From Zygnema cylindricum (taxonomy: Eukaryota; Streptophyta; Zygnematophyceae; Zygnematales; Zygnemataceae), in assembly GCA_037447655.1 (NCBI GenBank), contig JBBHKE010002560.1, positions 240,001 through 292,182 on the forward strand: a DNA stretch of 52,182 nucleotides. Direction: 5' to 3'. Made by a program: the position numbers and the translations under genes. Below the pieces are notes generated by a model, which worked only from the letters and a program-made list of their open reading frames with translations, made no database searches and was not told the DNA's origin. Every line of letters starts with the position of its first letter. Position 1 is the stretch's first letter. Shown here in pieces: positions 11,701 through 22,985 of this stretch.

Positions 11701-14073
11701 TACATTTGCCTGATTTTGAAGTCTACTCATGTTTTTCGAGGCTCGAAATGATTGTCACATGTATACCTTTTTTTTGTTTCAGTTTTTACCGCCGTTCTGC
11801 TATTATTTTTACTAGTGTCAGTTGGAGATACACGAAGCAATGAAGCTGGTCTTCATTTTGTTGACAGGTTTATTCGCATAGTTTTGAAGTGCAGAATAAT
11901 TATCATATTACAAGATTGTAATTTAAATTTTACTAGTTCATCTAAAACGCATAATATGGCCTCTTTGTCGCGCTTTGCTCATTTTTGATCTCTGAAACTA
12001 TGTTCATTTGAACGATTCAGATAGTCTATTTGACATCAAATGTGATGTGCTTAAAATTGTTTCGTTTTGCTGTTTTTTTGGTTCAAACTAATGGCACTGG
12101 ACATTTTACTCAGGATTTGTTGAAATTTTTAGCAATTTCTGTTAGAGGAAAGCTGTTTTTTTTCTCTTCCTCTCTAGTTTTTCTTTTTCTTTAACTACAA
12201 TTTCCATTTCATTTGCTTGAACTACAAATTTCCCTTTCTTTTTGCAGGCAGTGTTGCCTACACTCGGTTGGCGTTGGCTTCTAGCTGTTTCCTCTCTCCC
12301 TCTCGCCCTTCTTCTCCTTCTATACCCATTTCTTCCCGAATCTCCTCGTTTTTATATGGTCAAAAATCGCACTAAAGATGCTCTTACTGTTCTCCAACAA
12401 ATTGCGGAAATAAACCAAAAATCGCTTCCGAATGGTAGACTTGTAAATAATCAACGTTCTTTTAGTGATCCTTCAGCTCCGGCTCTGTCAGCCACTTCCG
12501 AGACAAATGTTTCCCATGTGAATAGTAAAGAGAATAAGGACGATGGCCCATTTTCTGTTCTTTCCTCCCTTATTTCACCTCCGTTATTAGTATCGACTGC
12601 TCTTCTTTGGGGGGTTTTTTTTTTCGAACGCATTTACTTACTACGGATTGGTTCTTTTGACGTCAAAATTGACCGGAGGAGGAAGTTCTTGTGTCGATCC
12701 AACGGCTCAGATTGGTTCAAATGCTGTTGAGATCATTGGACCAACAGACGGGTTTTATCGAGATATTCTTGTCACTAGCTTTGCAGGTAATAACACGAGT
12801 TATATAGACAGCTTTTTGAAAAATAAAATTGAGAATCTCTTTACCGATTCTCTTAACTGAACACGGAGGTTCTTGATTATGGCCTACAGAAGTCCTTTTG
12901 CCAAGATAGAATTTTGCCTAAATTTGTAAGTCTTTTTGTTCCTTTTCATGAAACCTACCCAGAGAAAATCAAATTCCTTGGTTTAAGACCTTTCATTTGA
13001 TAGTTCCTACTTTTGCATCTCGGATGTTTGCACGACTTTTCTTATTTAATGTTCCTACGGTCACTTCAATCAGATGTAAGCCTATTGAACCTTTTTTTCA
13101 TTTTCTTTTTTTCTTTTTTTCTTTTTTCTTTTTTCTTTTTCTTTTGTTTTTTTCCTTTTGTTCTTTTTATTTTTTATTTTTTGGCAGAGGCTCCTGGAAT
13201 TGGACTCGCGGCACTTGTGGTCGATAGTTTTGGTCGAAAGAAAACTATGGCCGGCCTTCTCGCGACAACGGGTCTCTCTCTCCTCCCTTTACTAGTTCCT
13301 CAGTCTGAGACTGCGACCACTCTTTCCCTTTTTGTTGCTCGGGCCGCCATCATGGGATCTTTCCAAGTGCTCTTTGTTTATGCTCCTGAGGTACGGTGAA
13401 TCTACTCTTCCTCCCTCCCTCCCTCCCTCTTTCCTTCCCTCCCTCCTTCCCTCTTCCTCCCTCTCTCCCTCCCTCTTCCTCCCTCTCTCCCTCCCTCCCT
13501 CCCGTCTTCCCTCCCTCTCTCCCTCCCTCTCTCCCTCTCTCCCTCCCTCTCTCCCTCTCTCCCTCCCTCCCTCCCTTCCGCCCCCCCTCTCCCTCTCCCT
13601 CTCCCTCCCTCTCCTCCTCTCTCCTCTCTCTTTGCTTTCAATTTTTTATTCTTTTTTTCTCTCACTCTCACTCCCTTTCATATGTTTCTCTGCTCGTTCT
13701 CCCTCTCTTCCGGTTTTCTCTCCTCCCCAACCTAGGGAAACAACCTCGACAGGGACAGTTTTCAGTCTTATTTTGGTTTCTGAATTGTTTTTTTTTTGTT
13801 CTGTTTTTCCTTGTTGAGCAGGTTTACCCAACAAGCATTCGATCGTCAGGACTCGGTATTGCAAATTCTTTTTCTCGTTTAGGCGGTATTCTTTGTCCTT
13901 TCGTTGCTGTCGGTTTAACAAAAAGCTGTCAGACAAATTTAGCAATTTTATTTTTCTCCGGTATCCCTTTGGCAGCAGCTTTTGCTGTGACTCTATTTCC
14001 AAATGAGACAAATGGGAAAGGTTTGTCTGATAGTGTGGACGATGTTGAAGAGGGAATGGAGACAAACTCTTAG
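8787..14073 (+). CDS. NIAP-like nicotinate/organic-ion MFS transporter, 6 exons, 636 aa after one homopolymer correction
   Basis: Exons: 8787-9187, 10369-10647, 11291-11528, 12248-12786, 13188-13390, 13822-14073; all introns GT..AG, phases match, stop TAG. The protein tracks the plant NIAP family (Arabidopsis At3g13050) along its length: YLLLFYTGLAWMAEAMELML in the first helix, the MFS loop motif GILSDLKGRR (218-227), PESPRF (336-341), a second loop motif DSFGRKK (498-504) and RLGGILCPFVAVGL near the end. The family imports nicotinate and related small ions through 12 membrane helices. Two oddities: exon 1 adds a 133-residue N-terminus absent from the usual family length, starting MASVACFVAF and possibly an organelle-targeting sequence (inference); and a run of ten Ts at 12615-12624 shifts the frame by one base at about residue 429, while both sides match the family perfectly. 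Exon 1 rests on phase and a GTGAGT donor, so it is less sure than exons 2-6. Confidence 0.88.
13399..13635. repeat. CT-rich microsatellite in the last transporter intron
   Basis: Almost pure pyrimidine (CCCTCCCTCTCT-type units) for about 235 bp just after the exon 5 donor at 13391. The open frames it creates on either strand are low-complexity artefacts (Ser/Pro/Leu or Arg/Glu/Gly only). Confidence 0.9.
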
Positions 14074-15620
14074 AGGATAAGAATATTGTAACGACATGTG
14101 AATATGTGACGTAGAGAGAATGTAAATGCCTCGGTTTAGCACTTTTTTTTAGGGTAGGAAAGGATATTGTAAAAAGAGATTTGTCATGTATATATAATTT
14201 TCGAGAAATGTTGTTTTCTTCAGGAATTCTGTGCCATATCAGACTTCACCGGAAATCTTACTTCAAGTGGAGATGCTTACGGTGCACAGAGGTCATTATC
14301 ATAAAATAATGTATATATGACTCTCTGGTTTGTTTATGGTTTTTTACGTGTTTCTTGGTTTCTAAAGAAATACAGAGTGTAGGTGTTTTATGAGAAAGGA
14401 GTTTAGTTGCCCGCGGTGCAAATCCATTGTAGCAAATTATGGCGTAAAGCCGGAACACTTTTAAACTTTTGATTGATCATTCCATAACTCAACTTTTCCC
14501 TTCATTTTCAATAAAAAATGGAAATGTGAAATACGTCAGTTCTACATTAATCCTTAACAAGCAAGGTGTTTTGTACAACTGATGATACATTTTTGAACCT
14601 TTGTCGTTTGTCACTGTCAGACTTAAATAGTTTTTTTGTCATAGAATGTGGCTGGTGATGATGCATTTTGTATCAGATTTTGAAACATTGGATCATGAAA
14701 TTTGGGTTTTGATTTGTTGTACACATTCAAAAGGCGATGGTGAGCATCACTTGTTCATGCACTAAAGAAGCCAAACAGTTACATGTGAAATGGCACATTA
14801 ATTACACATTTCAGTCGCAATAGGGACAAAATATTTTGTCAAGAATACTGATGCCTAAGTACCTCAATTGAACGATTGATTAGCTAAAGTGCAAATTAAG
14901 CTGATGTCCAAATTCAAATATGCAAATAAGAGCAAATTCTAATGTGCCATAATATAATGAAGTACCACATTATTTGATCCACTACATTATGTACATTGTG
15001 ATGTCTTAAGAGGGTTGGACAGCTCGATACACAATCATGCTACAAATTTACAAAGAAATAAACTAATTACATCCAAGTTGACATGGAGTGTTTGCCCCAA
15101 TGCATTGAATTTTATAGACAATTTCTTGCCTTTGTAACATATTTTTCTGCTTGTGATTGATTAGGCACAGATCACAAAGAACTGTTCCAGAACAAGTTTT
15201 TCGCACATGAAAACCATGCCCCAGTAAAAAATACAAACTTATTAGACTCTGGCGCCGCACGTTCTCCCTCCCTCTCGTTTCTCCCTCTCCTCCCTCCCAC
15301 TCACCCTCCCCCCCAATTGCTTGAAGAGTCGATTATCAGAAGGCTTATTAAGTATCAGTTTTCTATGCCTTGAACACAAAATTTGCAATTTGTATGAGAA
15401 ACACTAAAATATTTTGGAGGTGCCATTCTAATTAGACATCATACATCATGAATGACAACATCATTACTCATTCATGATTCTGCAAATCCCTTTTGTACAA
15501 ATGCACACACATCTTTTATTCATACAATTATGATACAAACTCCCACATCAACAAAGCAGCGAACTTACTAAATGGATTGAAGAAACACCTTCAAAAAACT
15601 AAAATACACCGACCGAAAAA
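14074..15620. other. Convergent intergenic region (3' ends of transporter and F-box genes)
   Basis: The two genes end tail to tail 1.55 kb apart. AATAAA at about 14510 is a plausible polyadenylation signal for the transporter. A short CT-rich patch lies at 15265-15313. No coding region is supported. Confidence 0.55.
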
Positions 15621-18600
15621 TCATTCAACTGGTGCTACCCTAACTGCCTGAGGATAAACTCTATGGTCGAGTCGTCTTCTCAATCGATCTCTTAATGCGA
15701 TTGCCTCCATATTTCCTCCCTTTGCAGCTCTCTCAAGGAATGAATGTGCTTGAACTCCATCGCCATCCTGCAAAGTCAAAAAAAAAACATACAGATGCAT
15801 TTTTTGCTCCAAAAACAGCAAATTATCGGACGAAAATAAGTTGATAAAAACCTGCAATTTTGTCACTAAGCATGCATGCACCCTGATAGGGAGATCACAC
15901 ATAGAAATTTTACTCGTGCTATTATCGAGTAGCTTGAAAAAATGTCAGGACAGCTACACAAAATATAAAAGCAGGTAGTTAGATATACAGTTACATAGTC
16001 ATAGATAAACACATATAGGTAGTGTTGTGTATCGATAGCCTCTTACCAATAATCGACAAGTACCTTTTTTTGACTTGACAATAATTGATATATTGGTTGA
16101 ATACATCGATAAGAAAACTATCACAATATTTTACCAATATATTGGCTCGATATACTGATAAAAAAATATCGCAATAATTGACTTTTGACTTTCAAAGAAT
16201 TTTGTAGGGTTTACAGTCACAGTCTGCTGATCTGTGGATCAGAAGTCAGAAATAGTTTTGTGCTTTTTTGCTAAATTTGGACTGGGGTAAAGAATTCTGT
16301 ACTTGAAGTGCAACATTATTGTAGCCGGACTGGAGTTCCGTTCTTTTGTTTTAAAAAGTACGGACCAGATTGTAATACGTGACATGACATACTATACATT
16401 GTATACAGTATAAAACTACATAGCGTATAGAACTAGTGTATAATAATACTATATACATACATATATACACATATACACATATAAATATATGTATATGGAC
16501 ACACATATATATTTGTATCGGTGATAACAATTTATTCGTCACCACGCGATATATTGGGCCCTCTTGCCGTCCGATAACCGATAACATTCATTATCGGATG
16601 AATAGGAATAATCGCGAAAGAAACTTTACAGACACACAACACAAGGTGTATAGATACATAGGTATAGAGGTATACAGGAGGTACATAGGTATATAGGCAT
16701 ACAGCTATATGAGAATATAGAGTATATAGCTATATAGGCATGTACACAGGCAAGTATAGTAAATTACCTTCAGGAGCCTCTTCGCATGTTCATGCTGTGC
16801 TCCTGGATGACCAGCATAAGCTGCTTTTTTCATCCATCGGCGAGATTCAAATTCATTCTTAAGAACTCCCTCTCCTAAGTCGTAACATCTCGCCAAATTA
16901 TACATAGCTCGCAAATTGCCTATCTGTGCAGCTCTGGTATACCATTCCGCCTGTCCAAAAAACATATATTTTGAGGCACATTCTTACGAAAATAAACTAA
17001 TTTGATCCTTTTTTTGGTATTATATGCAAAGGGTTCATGCCATTTGCAATTAAAAAACTGCATCTTGAATCAATATTAGCATTTATATCTTTTGCGACCT
17101 TTAACTTAGTGCAAACTTGTTGGATTAATGATTCGACGGTTGCAATTGAAAGGTATCGGCAGTCTAAAAATGAAAATCGGGCAAGAGTGCACACAGAAAA
17201 GTTAAATTAAGCGGCAAAGAAAATGTTAACACTAAAAGCGATACATGGTGAAGTGATACAACTGTTCCTGTGTTTGTCGGATACCCTATTTGTCAAACAC
17301 GTTGAGAATGAAGTTACAATGTGGAGCACGTAAAGTGTTGAACTCCAGCAGAAACTCACCGCAACAATCATATTTTTAGGGTTTCCGCGACCTTGTTGAA
17401 AACAGAGCCCTAAAGTATATTGTGCGCGTCCGTTTCCTTTCCATGCAGATTTTTCCAGCCATTCGACAGCCTCCTTCTCACTACTCTCTGATATTTCTCG
17501 TTCTGCCAAAAAAAAAAATGGACGGTTTGTTGAACATTTGTAAACATGCCAATTGACCTAAAATTGTAAAGAATTTGAAAGAAAGTTGTATAAATGGAAA
17601 AAAATTAAGTCAAATTTGGTCAAACCTTCCAATAAAGCGAGACCAAGATTGCATTGACCAAGCGAATTCCCTCCTTCCGCAGCCTTACGGTACCACTGAA
17701 TAGCATCTTTTTTACAGTCCTGTTTAAAAAAAAAAAAAGACACTCAAGCATATGAACAATAAAAGACGGACGAACAAGTGACATGAAGAAAGGAGAAATG
17801 GAAACTTCACCATCCAAAACCGATATTCAAACATATGGATAATTAAGCAGAAAAGTGGAAACGGAAGAAAAGGCACACAACGAGGAAAAGAATGTAGGGT
17901 GAAAGGAAGAAAAAGGACAAGTGACATGAAGAAAGAAGAAAAAGGACTTTGATAATATCATTTTTCTCTCAAAAAAGAAGGAAATTATTAATTAAAATTA
18001 TTAACAGGCAATCCTCTCATCTCTTCACCACTTTAATTCACAACCTTCACTGACACATCATCAGATAGTCAACATTCCCTAAAACTTTCTTGACAAACCT
18101 TAATCCCCATTCCTTAAAAAAGATACTACTAAAAAAAGGCACCAATTTAACTGCAACAACTTTCCGTATCTTCCTTCTTTACTCAACAGAAAACCTTTCC
18201 TCTCCAGAAAATCCTTCCTCTCCAAAAAAACCTTATTTTCCTTCTCCAGAAAACCTTCCCCCCTAGGAAACCTTCACTCTCCAGAAAACCAACCTTCCAT
18301 CTCCAAAAGACCTTCCCTTCCCTCTCGATCTCTCGACTCACCTTCTCCCAAAGTATCAATCCAGCATCAACCATGGCTGACAAACTGCCACGTGTCCCCC
18401 CTTTTAAAAAACAGTCCAGAGCCTTCTCCATATTTTTCCGTACACCTTTCCTCCCATGTTTGTACAGCTTCCCCCAATGAAAAAAAAGCATGGCCTCTCT
18501 TAAGGAACTACTTGCTTCCCTCCACCCCTTGCAAGTCTGGCTTGCGAAACACATGTCTCGTAGGGAGAGAGGAGCAAGAATGCAATGGATAACATCAGCA

Positions 18601-19100
18601 GGAAGGTCAGCAAATCCAGCAGGAGACTCATAGCTTTTTTCAGTTTCAGGCTTAGGGTTTGAACAAATGGTGTTCAAAGAAATGTCAGTAATACTGGGAT
18701 AAGGTCCCGCAATAAAATTAGGGTTTGAGTTGCTGTTAGGATTAGGATGGAGGTTGGGGTTGGAATGCACATTAGGTTCAGGGTTAGGGTTAGGGTGACG
18801 TTTAGGGTTAGAGTGAGGATTAGGGTTAGGGTTAGGGTTAGGGTTAGGGTTAGGGTTAGGGTTAGGGTTAGGATGACGTTTAGGGTAAGGGTTAGAATTA
18901 GGGTTGGGTTTAGAGTCAGGTATACAGTTATGGTTAGGGTGAGGATTTTGAGAAAGGGATGTCAACTGGTTAAGGACGCCAGGTGAGGAATGGGAAATGG
19001 TTTTATGATACGGAAATAGAGACCGATTTGATCTCTTAAGATTAGGGTTAGATTTATCTTCTGTAAATGTGTCTCTGAATCTTTTGTGTGATGATGCCAT
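15621..19100 (-). CDS. F-box protein with Sel1-like repeats (At1g70590-like), 5 exons, 441 aa
   Basis: Minus-strand exons: 19100-18342, 17719-17626, 17502-17360, 16950-16768, 15767-15621; GT..AG joins keep phase, 1326 nt, stop TGA. Residues about 50-130 are an Asn-Pro-rich linker; about 162-205 is the F-box (ADLPADVIHCILAPLSLRDM); from about 218 on come Sel1-like repeats, short paired helices such as AIQWYRKAAEGGNSLGQCNL and AEWYTRAAQIGNLRAMYNLA. F-box proteins join an SCF ubiquitin ligase through SKP1; Sel1 repeats act as the protein-binding scaffold. Family match is strong from the F-box to the end. The (NP)n part is written in TTAGGG-type repeats and is the main oddity. Start chosen as the first ATG of the long exon 1 frame; there is no signal peptide. 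Confidence 0.9.
16440..16755. repeat. AT-rich ATAC/GTATA microsatellites in F-box introns
   Basis: Runs of CATATATACACATA type (16440-16515) and AGGTATA/TATAGG type (16640-16755) lie in intron 4 just downstream of exon 4 on the minus strand. Upstream of them (16030-16190) are several TATCGATA-like and CAATATATTGG words. Confidence 0.7.
18820..18871 (-). repeat. Telomere-type (TTAGGG)n array inside coding exon 1
   Basis: About eight to nine perfect TTAGGG units in a row on the plus strand, flanked for another 100 bp on each side by degenerate units. Read on the minus strand as AAC CCT it codes for alternating Asn-Pro at residues about 77-94. A six-base unit keeps the frame; the common seven-base plant unit would not. 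Confidence 0.9.
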
Positions 19101-19466
19101 GTCAAGATGATTTTGTTGCTAAAGATGCAAAAGTATCAAAATACTTTTGTAAATGTGTTTATTTCCGAGGTAACAACCAGAACACTCGCCAAGAAAAAGA
19201 AAGATGTTGTTTTCCGCTTTTTCCCTTTATTATTCCTCGACCTTTCCTTTAAAGCTAGTTTTTCCCCCTTTTTTTTTCAGAATGTCGGCCGGTTAAATTG
19301 TAAACGGCCGAAATGAGACGGCGCATATAAACATTGTCCAGCTCAAACAGATTACCTTACAGTACGCACAAAAAATACGTCTTTAGCGTACGCACATAAA
19401 AACGCCTTTAGCGTACGCACAGTATGATTAGATTGCCGGTATTATAGCAGTTTGTACATCTGAAAG
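19101..19466. promoter_or_regulatory. Region upstream of the F-box gene
   Basis: Must contain the F-box promoter on the minus strand. A CGTACGCACA-type word is repeated near 19380-19410. No assignable TATA box. Confidence 0.35.
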
Positions 19467-19468
19467 TA

Positions 19469-20000
19469 CACCGCGCATCGTTATTAGTGTCAACGACACT
19501 AATTTGGGTTCTTAAAATTTTGATTTTTTTCCAGAAATAGTATACGTGATTTTAATTTTTCCTTGACTTTAATTGAGGTTCCGTACAAAATAGCGTCAAG
19601 ACCGAAAGTACAGCAATATATAATTAGTGTGGTGTACGGATGATGTCAGACCGTACAAATTTGTACCTTTTTACTTGAAAATATTCAAAATTAATTATAA
19701 ATTATACGCGCATGCATATGAACGTGCGCTAAAAAAATGGGTTCACTCTCGTCGCCAAAAACCTCGTTCGCACACGATCTCCTATAATCGCCTGTTCTGC
19801 AGTGTGAACGTAAAATATGTTCGCATGTGCGAAGTCATGATCTTACAGTTAAAGAAGTGAACTGATTTTATTTTATACGTCCACATAAACCGTCTTAAAA
19901 CTGCATACTCTTGCTTCATGTGATTATTTCCTGTTCAGTTTATATAAACATTATAACATGTATTTTGTCCAATTAGCGTCAATATGTACTCTATTTCGGT
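19469..20000 (-). mobile_element. Degraded inverted copy of MITE family A (D1)
   Basis: Begins TA plus CACCGCGCATCGTTATTAGTG, a changed form of the family A end. It continues with stretches matching A1 in reverse orientation (TGTCAGACCGTACAA, TTGTACCTTTTTA, GTGCGCTAAAAAAA, GTTCGCACA). The far end is eroded and its coordinate is approximate. Confidence 0.55.
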
Positions 20001-20439
20001 GCAACGAACGAATATAGCGTAAATGTTTATTCTAATATGGTGTCTATATGTGATTTCACTCCCAATTAGAATTAATATATACGTTAATAAGGGGTCGAAG
20101 TGACAATGGACCACAAATTACAATTAATGAATTAAAATAAATAGAATAAAAATACAACATTTGGCGTTGATGATATTTGGGACAGCTTAACGCCAAATGC
20201 GGACAATCCACAGAAAAATGGATCCTTTATCGAACAAATCTCATCCATCCATTTTTTTTTGTTTTTTTAGGGATCTGACGTTGCGCTATCCTTTTGGCAA
20301 ACGAACAGATCTCATTCGTTTCATGAAGAACAGGCAAAAATACCGTCGCCACCTTCATTTCGTTTCATGGATTCGAGGTCGCATGTGGCGGCTCCTTCAC
20401 CCTCTGCATATGGCGCGTCACTCCATTTACCTCATCATT

Positions 20440-21200
20440 GCCTCCACCCCTCTTTCACGCTCCCTTTTCATTCCAACCTACCTATGCTGATCTCCCTCTT
20501 TTCTTTTTGAAAGTTTTTAAAATGTGCTCCCTCTCGTTTATGCCCTCTCCCTCTACCTCTCTCTCTCCCTCTCAATCTATCTCTATTCCCTCTCCCGTTC
20601 CCTCTCCCTCCCCCCTCCCTCTCCCTCTCTCTTTCCCTCTCCCTTCCCTACTCTCTCACATTCCCTCTCCCTTTCCCTTTCCCTCTCCTTCACACCCTCT
20701 CGATCTGCCGCACTATCTCTCTTCCCCTATTCCTCTCCCTCTCCCCACTCCCTCGATCTGCCGCTATCTCTCCCTCCCCCTTTTCCTCTCCCTTCCACAC
20801 TCTCTCTACTTCTCCCTCTCCCTTTCCCTCTCTCTCTCCTTCTCGCCCTCTTCATCTGCCGCATTATCTCCCTCCCTCGATCTCCCCCTATCTCTCCCTC
20901 CCCCTTTCCCTCTCCTTTCCCCTTTCCCTCTCCTTCTCCCCCTCTCAATCGGTCGCACTCTCATCCTTTACCTCATACTCTCCCTCTCCCTCACCCTCTT
21001 AGACTGCCTCCTCTCCCACTCCCTCATCATCTCCCTTTTACTCTCCCTCCCCGTTCAAATTGCCGTACTCTCTAACCCTTGATCTCCCTCTTCCTCTCCC
21101 ATTTCCGTTTCCCTACACTCAAAATCATGTGGTTTCTCCTTCCCTTTCTCCGTCTCTCATTTACTCCCCTTTCTCCCTCTCCCATTTACTCCCGCATTAA
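20440..21200. repeat. CT-rich tract with an embedded degenerate minisatellite
   Basis: About 750 bp of near-pure pyrimidine, broken by a recurring CGATCTGCCGCACTATCTC-like word at about 20700, 20752, 20845 and, more degenerate, 20945. The long open frames in it are low-complexity artefacts. Confidence 0.85.
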
Positions 21201-21838
21201 AATTACACATTAATGTCACTAATTTTTTTAACTAACTCCATTGTTGTATTTTTTTCTTTGTTGTAGGCACGGGATTTTATTCAGTGAGTTGATTGTGAGG
21301 GAGGAACAAATGCACGGATTGTGGGAATGTCATGGAGTTTTCTTTACTCCATTTAATATTAGTACTTCCAAACACATTTTTACATGAGTTAGAGAAGGTT
21401 ATTAGAATATCATTTGTTACAAACGGTAATTTTTATGGGCGATGTACATTTCGTTCATGTAGACTAATATTTTATTTAAGTTTGAAAAATAGGTTGGTTG
21501 TACATATTGTAGTTCTTTTATGGTGAAACTCTTGGTCATTCTTAGGCGAAAATGATTGAATTTATTTCCAAGTGTATTATTGTAATATATTTATAATTGT
21601 AATTCATTTGAAGTTGTTGCAAAAGACAGGTGCTGTGATTTTAATTCTCCATGTTTTGTAAATGTTAAGCGATACACTTGATGAAGTGCGTGGGCATTGT
21701 TAACTATTTTGGTTGTCACACATGTGATTGTTCTTTCCCAATCTCTTTTTCTCTAGTTGTCACATTTTTCATTTTATTATTTATTTTATCTCAGTCAATC
21801 TCCCTTTTTTTTTGTCTGTCTCTCTCTCCCTTATGTTA
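21201..21838. other. Intergenic DNA, no gene supported
   Basis: A splice-acceptor-like TTGTTGTAG occurs at about 21260, followed by about 300 bp without a long open frame. It could be a terminal exon and 3' UTR, but no protein is recognisable. Confidence 0.35.
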
Positions 21839-22390
21839 CTCAGCGACGAGACTGTCTCGTCGCTGAATAGTATGTTTTTCTATCCTGCTAGTCAATGACG
21901 AGAATTTCTCGGTGCTGAATGGCATGTTTGATTTTTCACCATTCAGCACCAACACTGTATCAAAACAAGGTCTTATGGTACTCAACGACGAGACTGTCCC
22001 GTCGCTGAATGGTATATTTTACTATCCTGCAAGTCAACGACGAAGATTTCTCGGTGCTGAATGGCATGTTTGATTTTTCACCATTCAGCACCGACACTGT
22101 GTCAAAACAAGGTCTTATGGTACTCAGCGACGAGACTGTCTTGTCGCTGAATGGTATATTTTTCTATCCTGCCTGTCAACAACGAGAATTTGTCGGTGCT
22201 GAATGGCATGTTTTATTTTTCACCATTCAGCACCGACACTGTGTCAAAACAAGGTCTTATGGTACTCAGCGACGAGACTGTCTTGTCGCTGAATGGTATA
22301 TTTTTTTATCCTGCCAGTCAACAACGAGAATTTGTCGGTGCTGAATGGCATGTTTTATTTTTCACCATTCAGCTCCGACACTATGTCAAC
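21839..22390. repeat. 142-bp tandem repeat, about 3.9 units, two hairpins per unit
   Basis: Units begin at 21839, 21981, 22123 and 22265, exactly 142 bp apart. Each unit has a short hairpin whose arms are CAGCGACGAGA and its complement around a 3-nt loop (perfect in unit 1, slightly changed later), then a second hairpin with arms GGTGCTGAATGG and CCATTCAGCACC around about 15 nt. The last unit is incomplete. No protein is supported; open frames across it repeat the same words. Confidence 0.92.
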
Positions 22391-22985
22391 ACAACACTAT
22401 CCGTCTCTCTAGTCTCCATATTCTCTGACTTGTGTTTTTATGTTTCACACTTTTTTTTAACATCTTTAAAATCCAGCTTTATGGTTCTCTATTTTTCTAT
22501 CTGTCTCTATCCCATTCTTTCTTTATTTTTTTGTCCCTTTCTCTCACATGTTCTCTCTTTATTCATATCACTGTCTGTCTTATCCTTGTTGTCTTTATGT
22601 CATGCTATAATTTCTGCCATCCAGCGACGATGTTGTGTCGTCGCTGAATGGTATATTTCACATTCGGCCAATGGGCGACCACAATGTGTCGTCGCTGAAT
22701 GGGAGCATGATACTCCAAACATAGATACGATTTTACACCGTCACTAAAAATACATTTCACCCACATTTTTGGCCATTCAGGTATCATAAACAATATGAAA
22801 ACAAAAAAATGAAAGAGGGATATATAATATTCAACGTCAAAGAAAGAAATACAATGTATACTGCAAAAGAAAAGTAAATGTATTAACCTATCAAAATAAA
22901 ACTAAAAATAAAATAAAAAAAACATCCTCAGTATTAGTAAAAAGTTATCTAAACAGCCCATTATCCATTGTACCGCCACTCCTAA
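22391..22985. other. Spacer with further GCGACGA hairpins
   Basis: T/C-rich DNA to about 22600, then two more TCGTCGCTGAATGG-type hairpin units at 22620-22705 like those of the 142-bp repeat, then AT-rich DNA. This is the 3' flank of the transposase pseudogene. Confidence 0.5.

Noticed and set aside
13396-13671. Long open frames on both strands of the CT tract
   Set aside because: Low-complexity Ser/Pro/Leu or Arg/Glu/Gly products of a microsatellite inside an intron.
18747-18986. 79-aa Arg/Val frame on the plus strand
   Set aside because: Shadow of the telomere-type repeat within the F-box coding exon on the other strand.
20438-21082. 214-aa Pro/Ser/Leu frame on the plus strand
   Set aside because: Produced by the CT-rich tract; all three frames are open and equally simple.
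22009-22747. Open frames across the 142-bp tandem repeat
   Set aside because: They only repeat the satellite word; the hairpin structure explains the sequence better.
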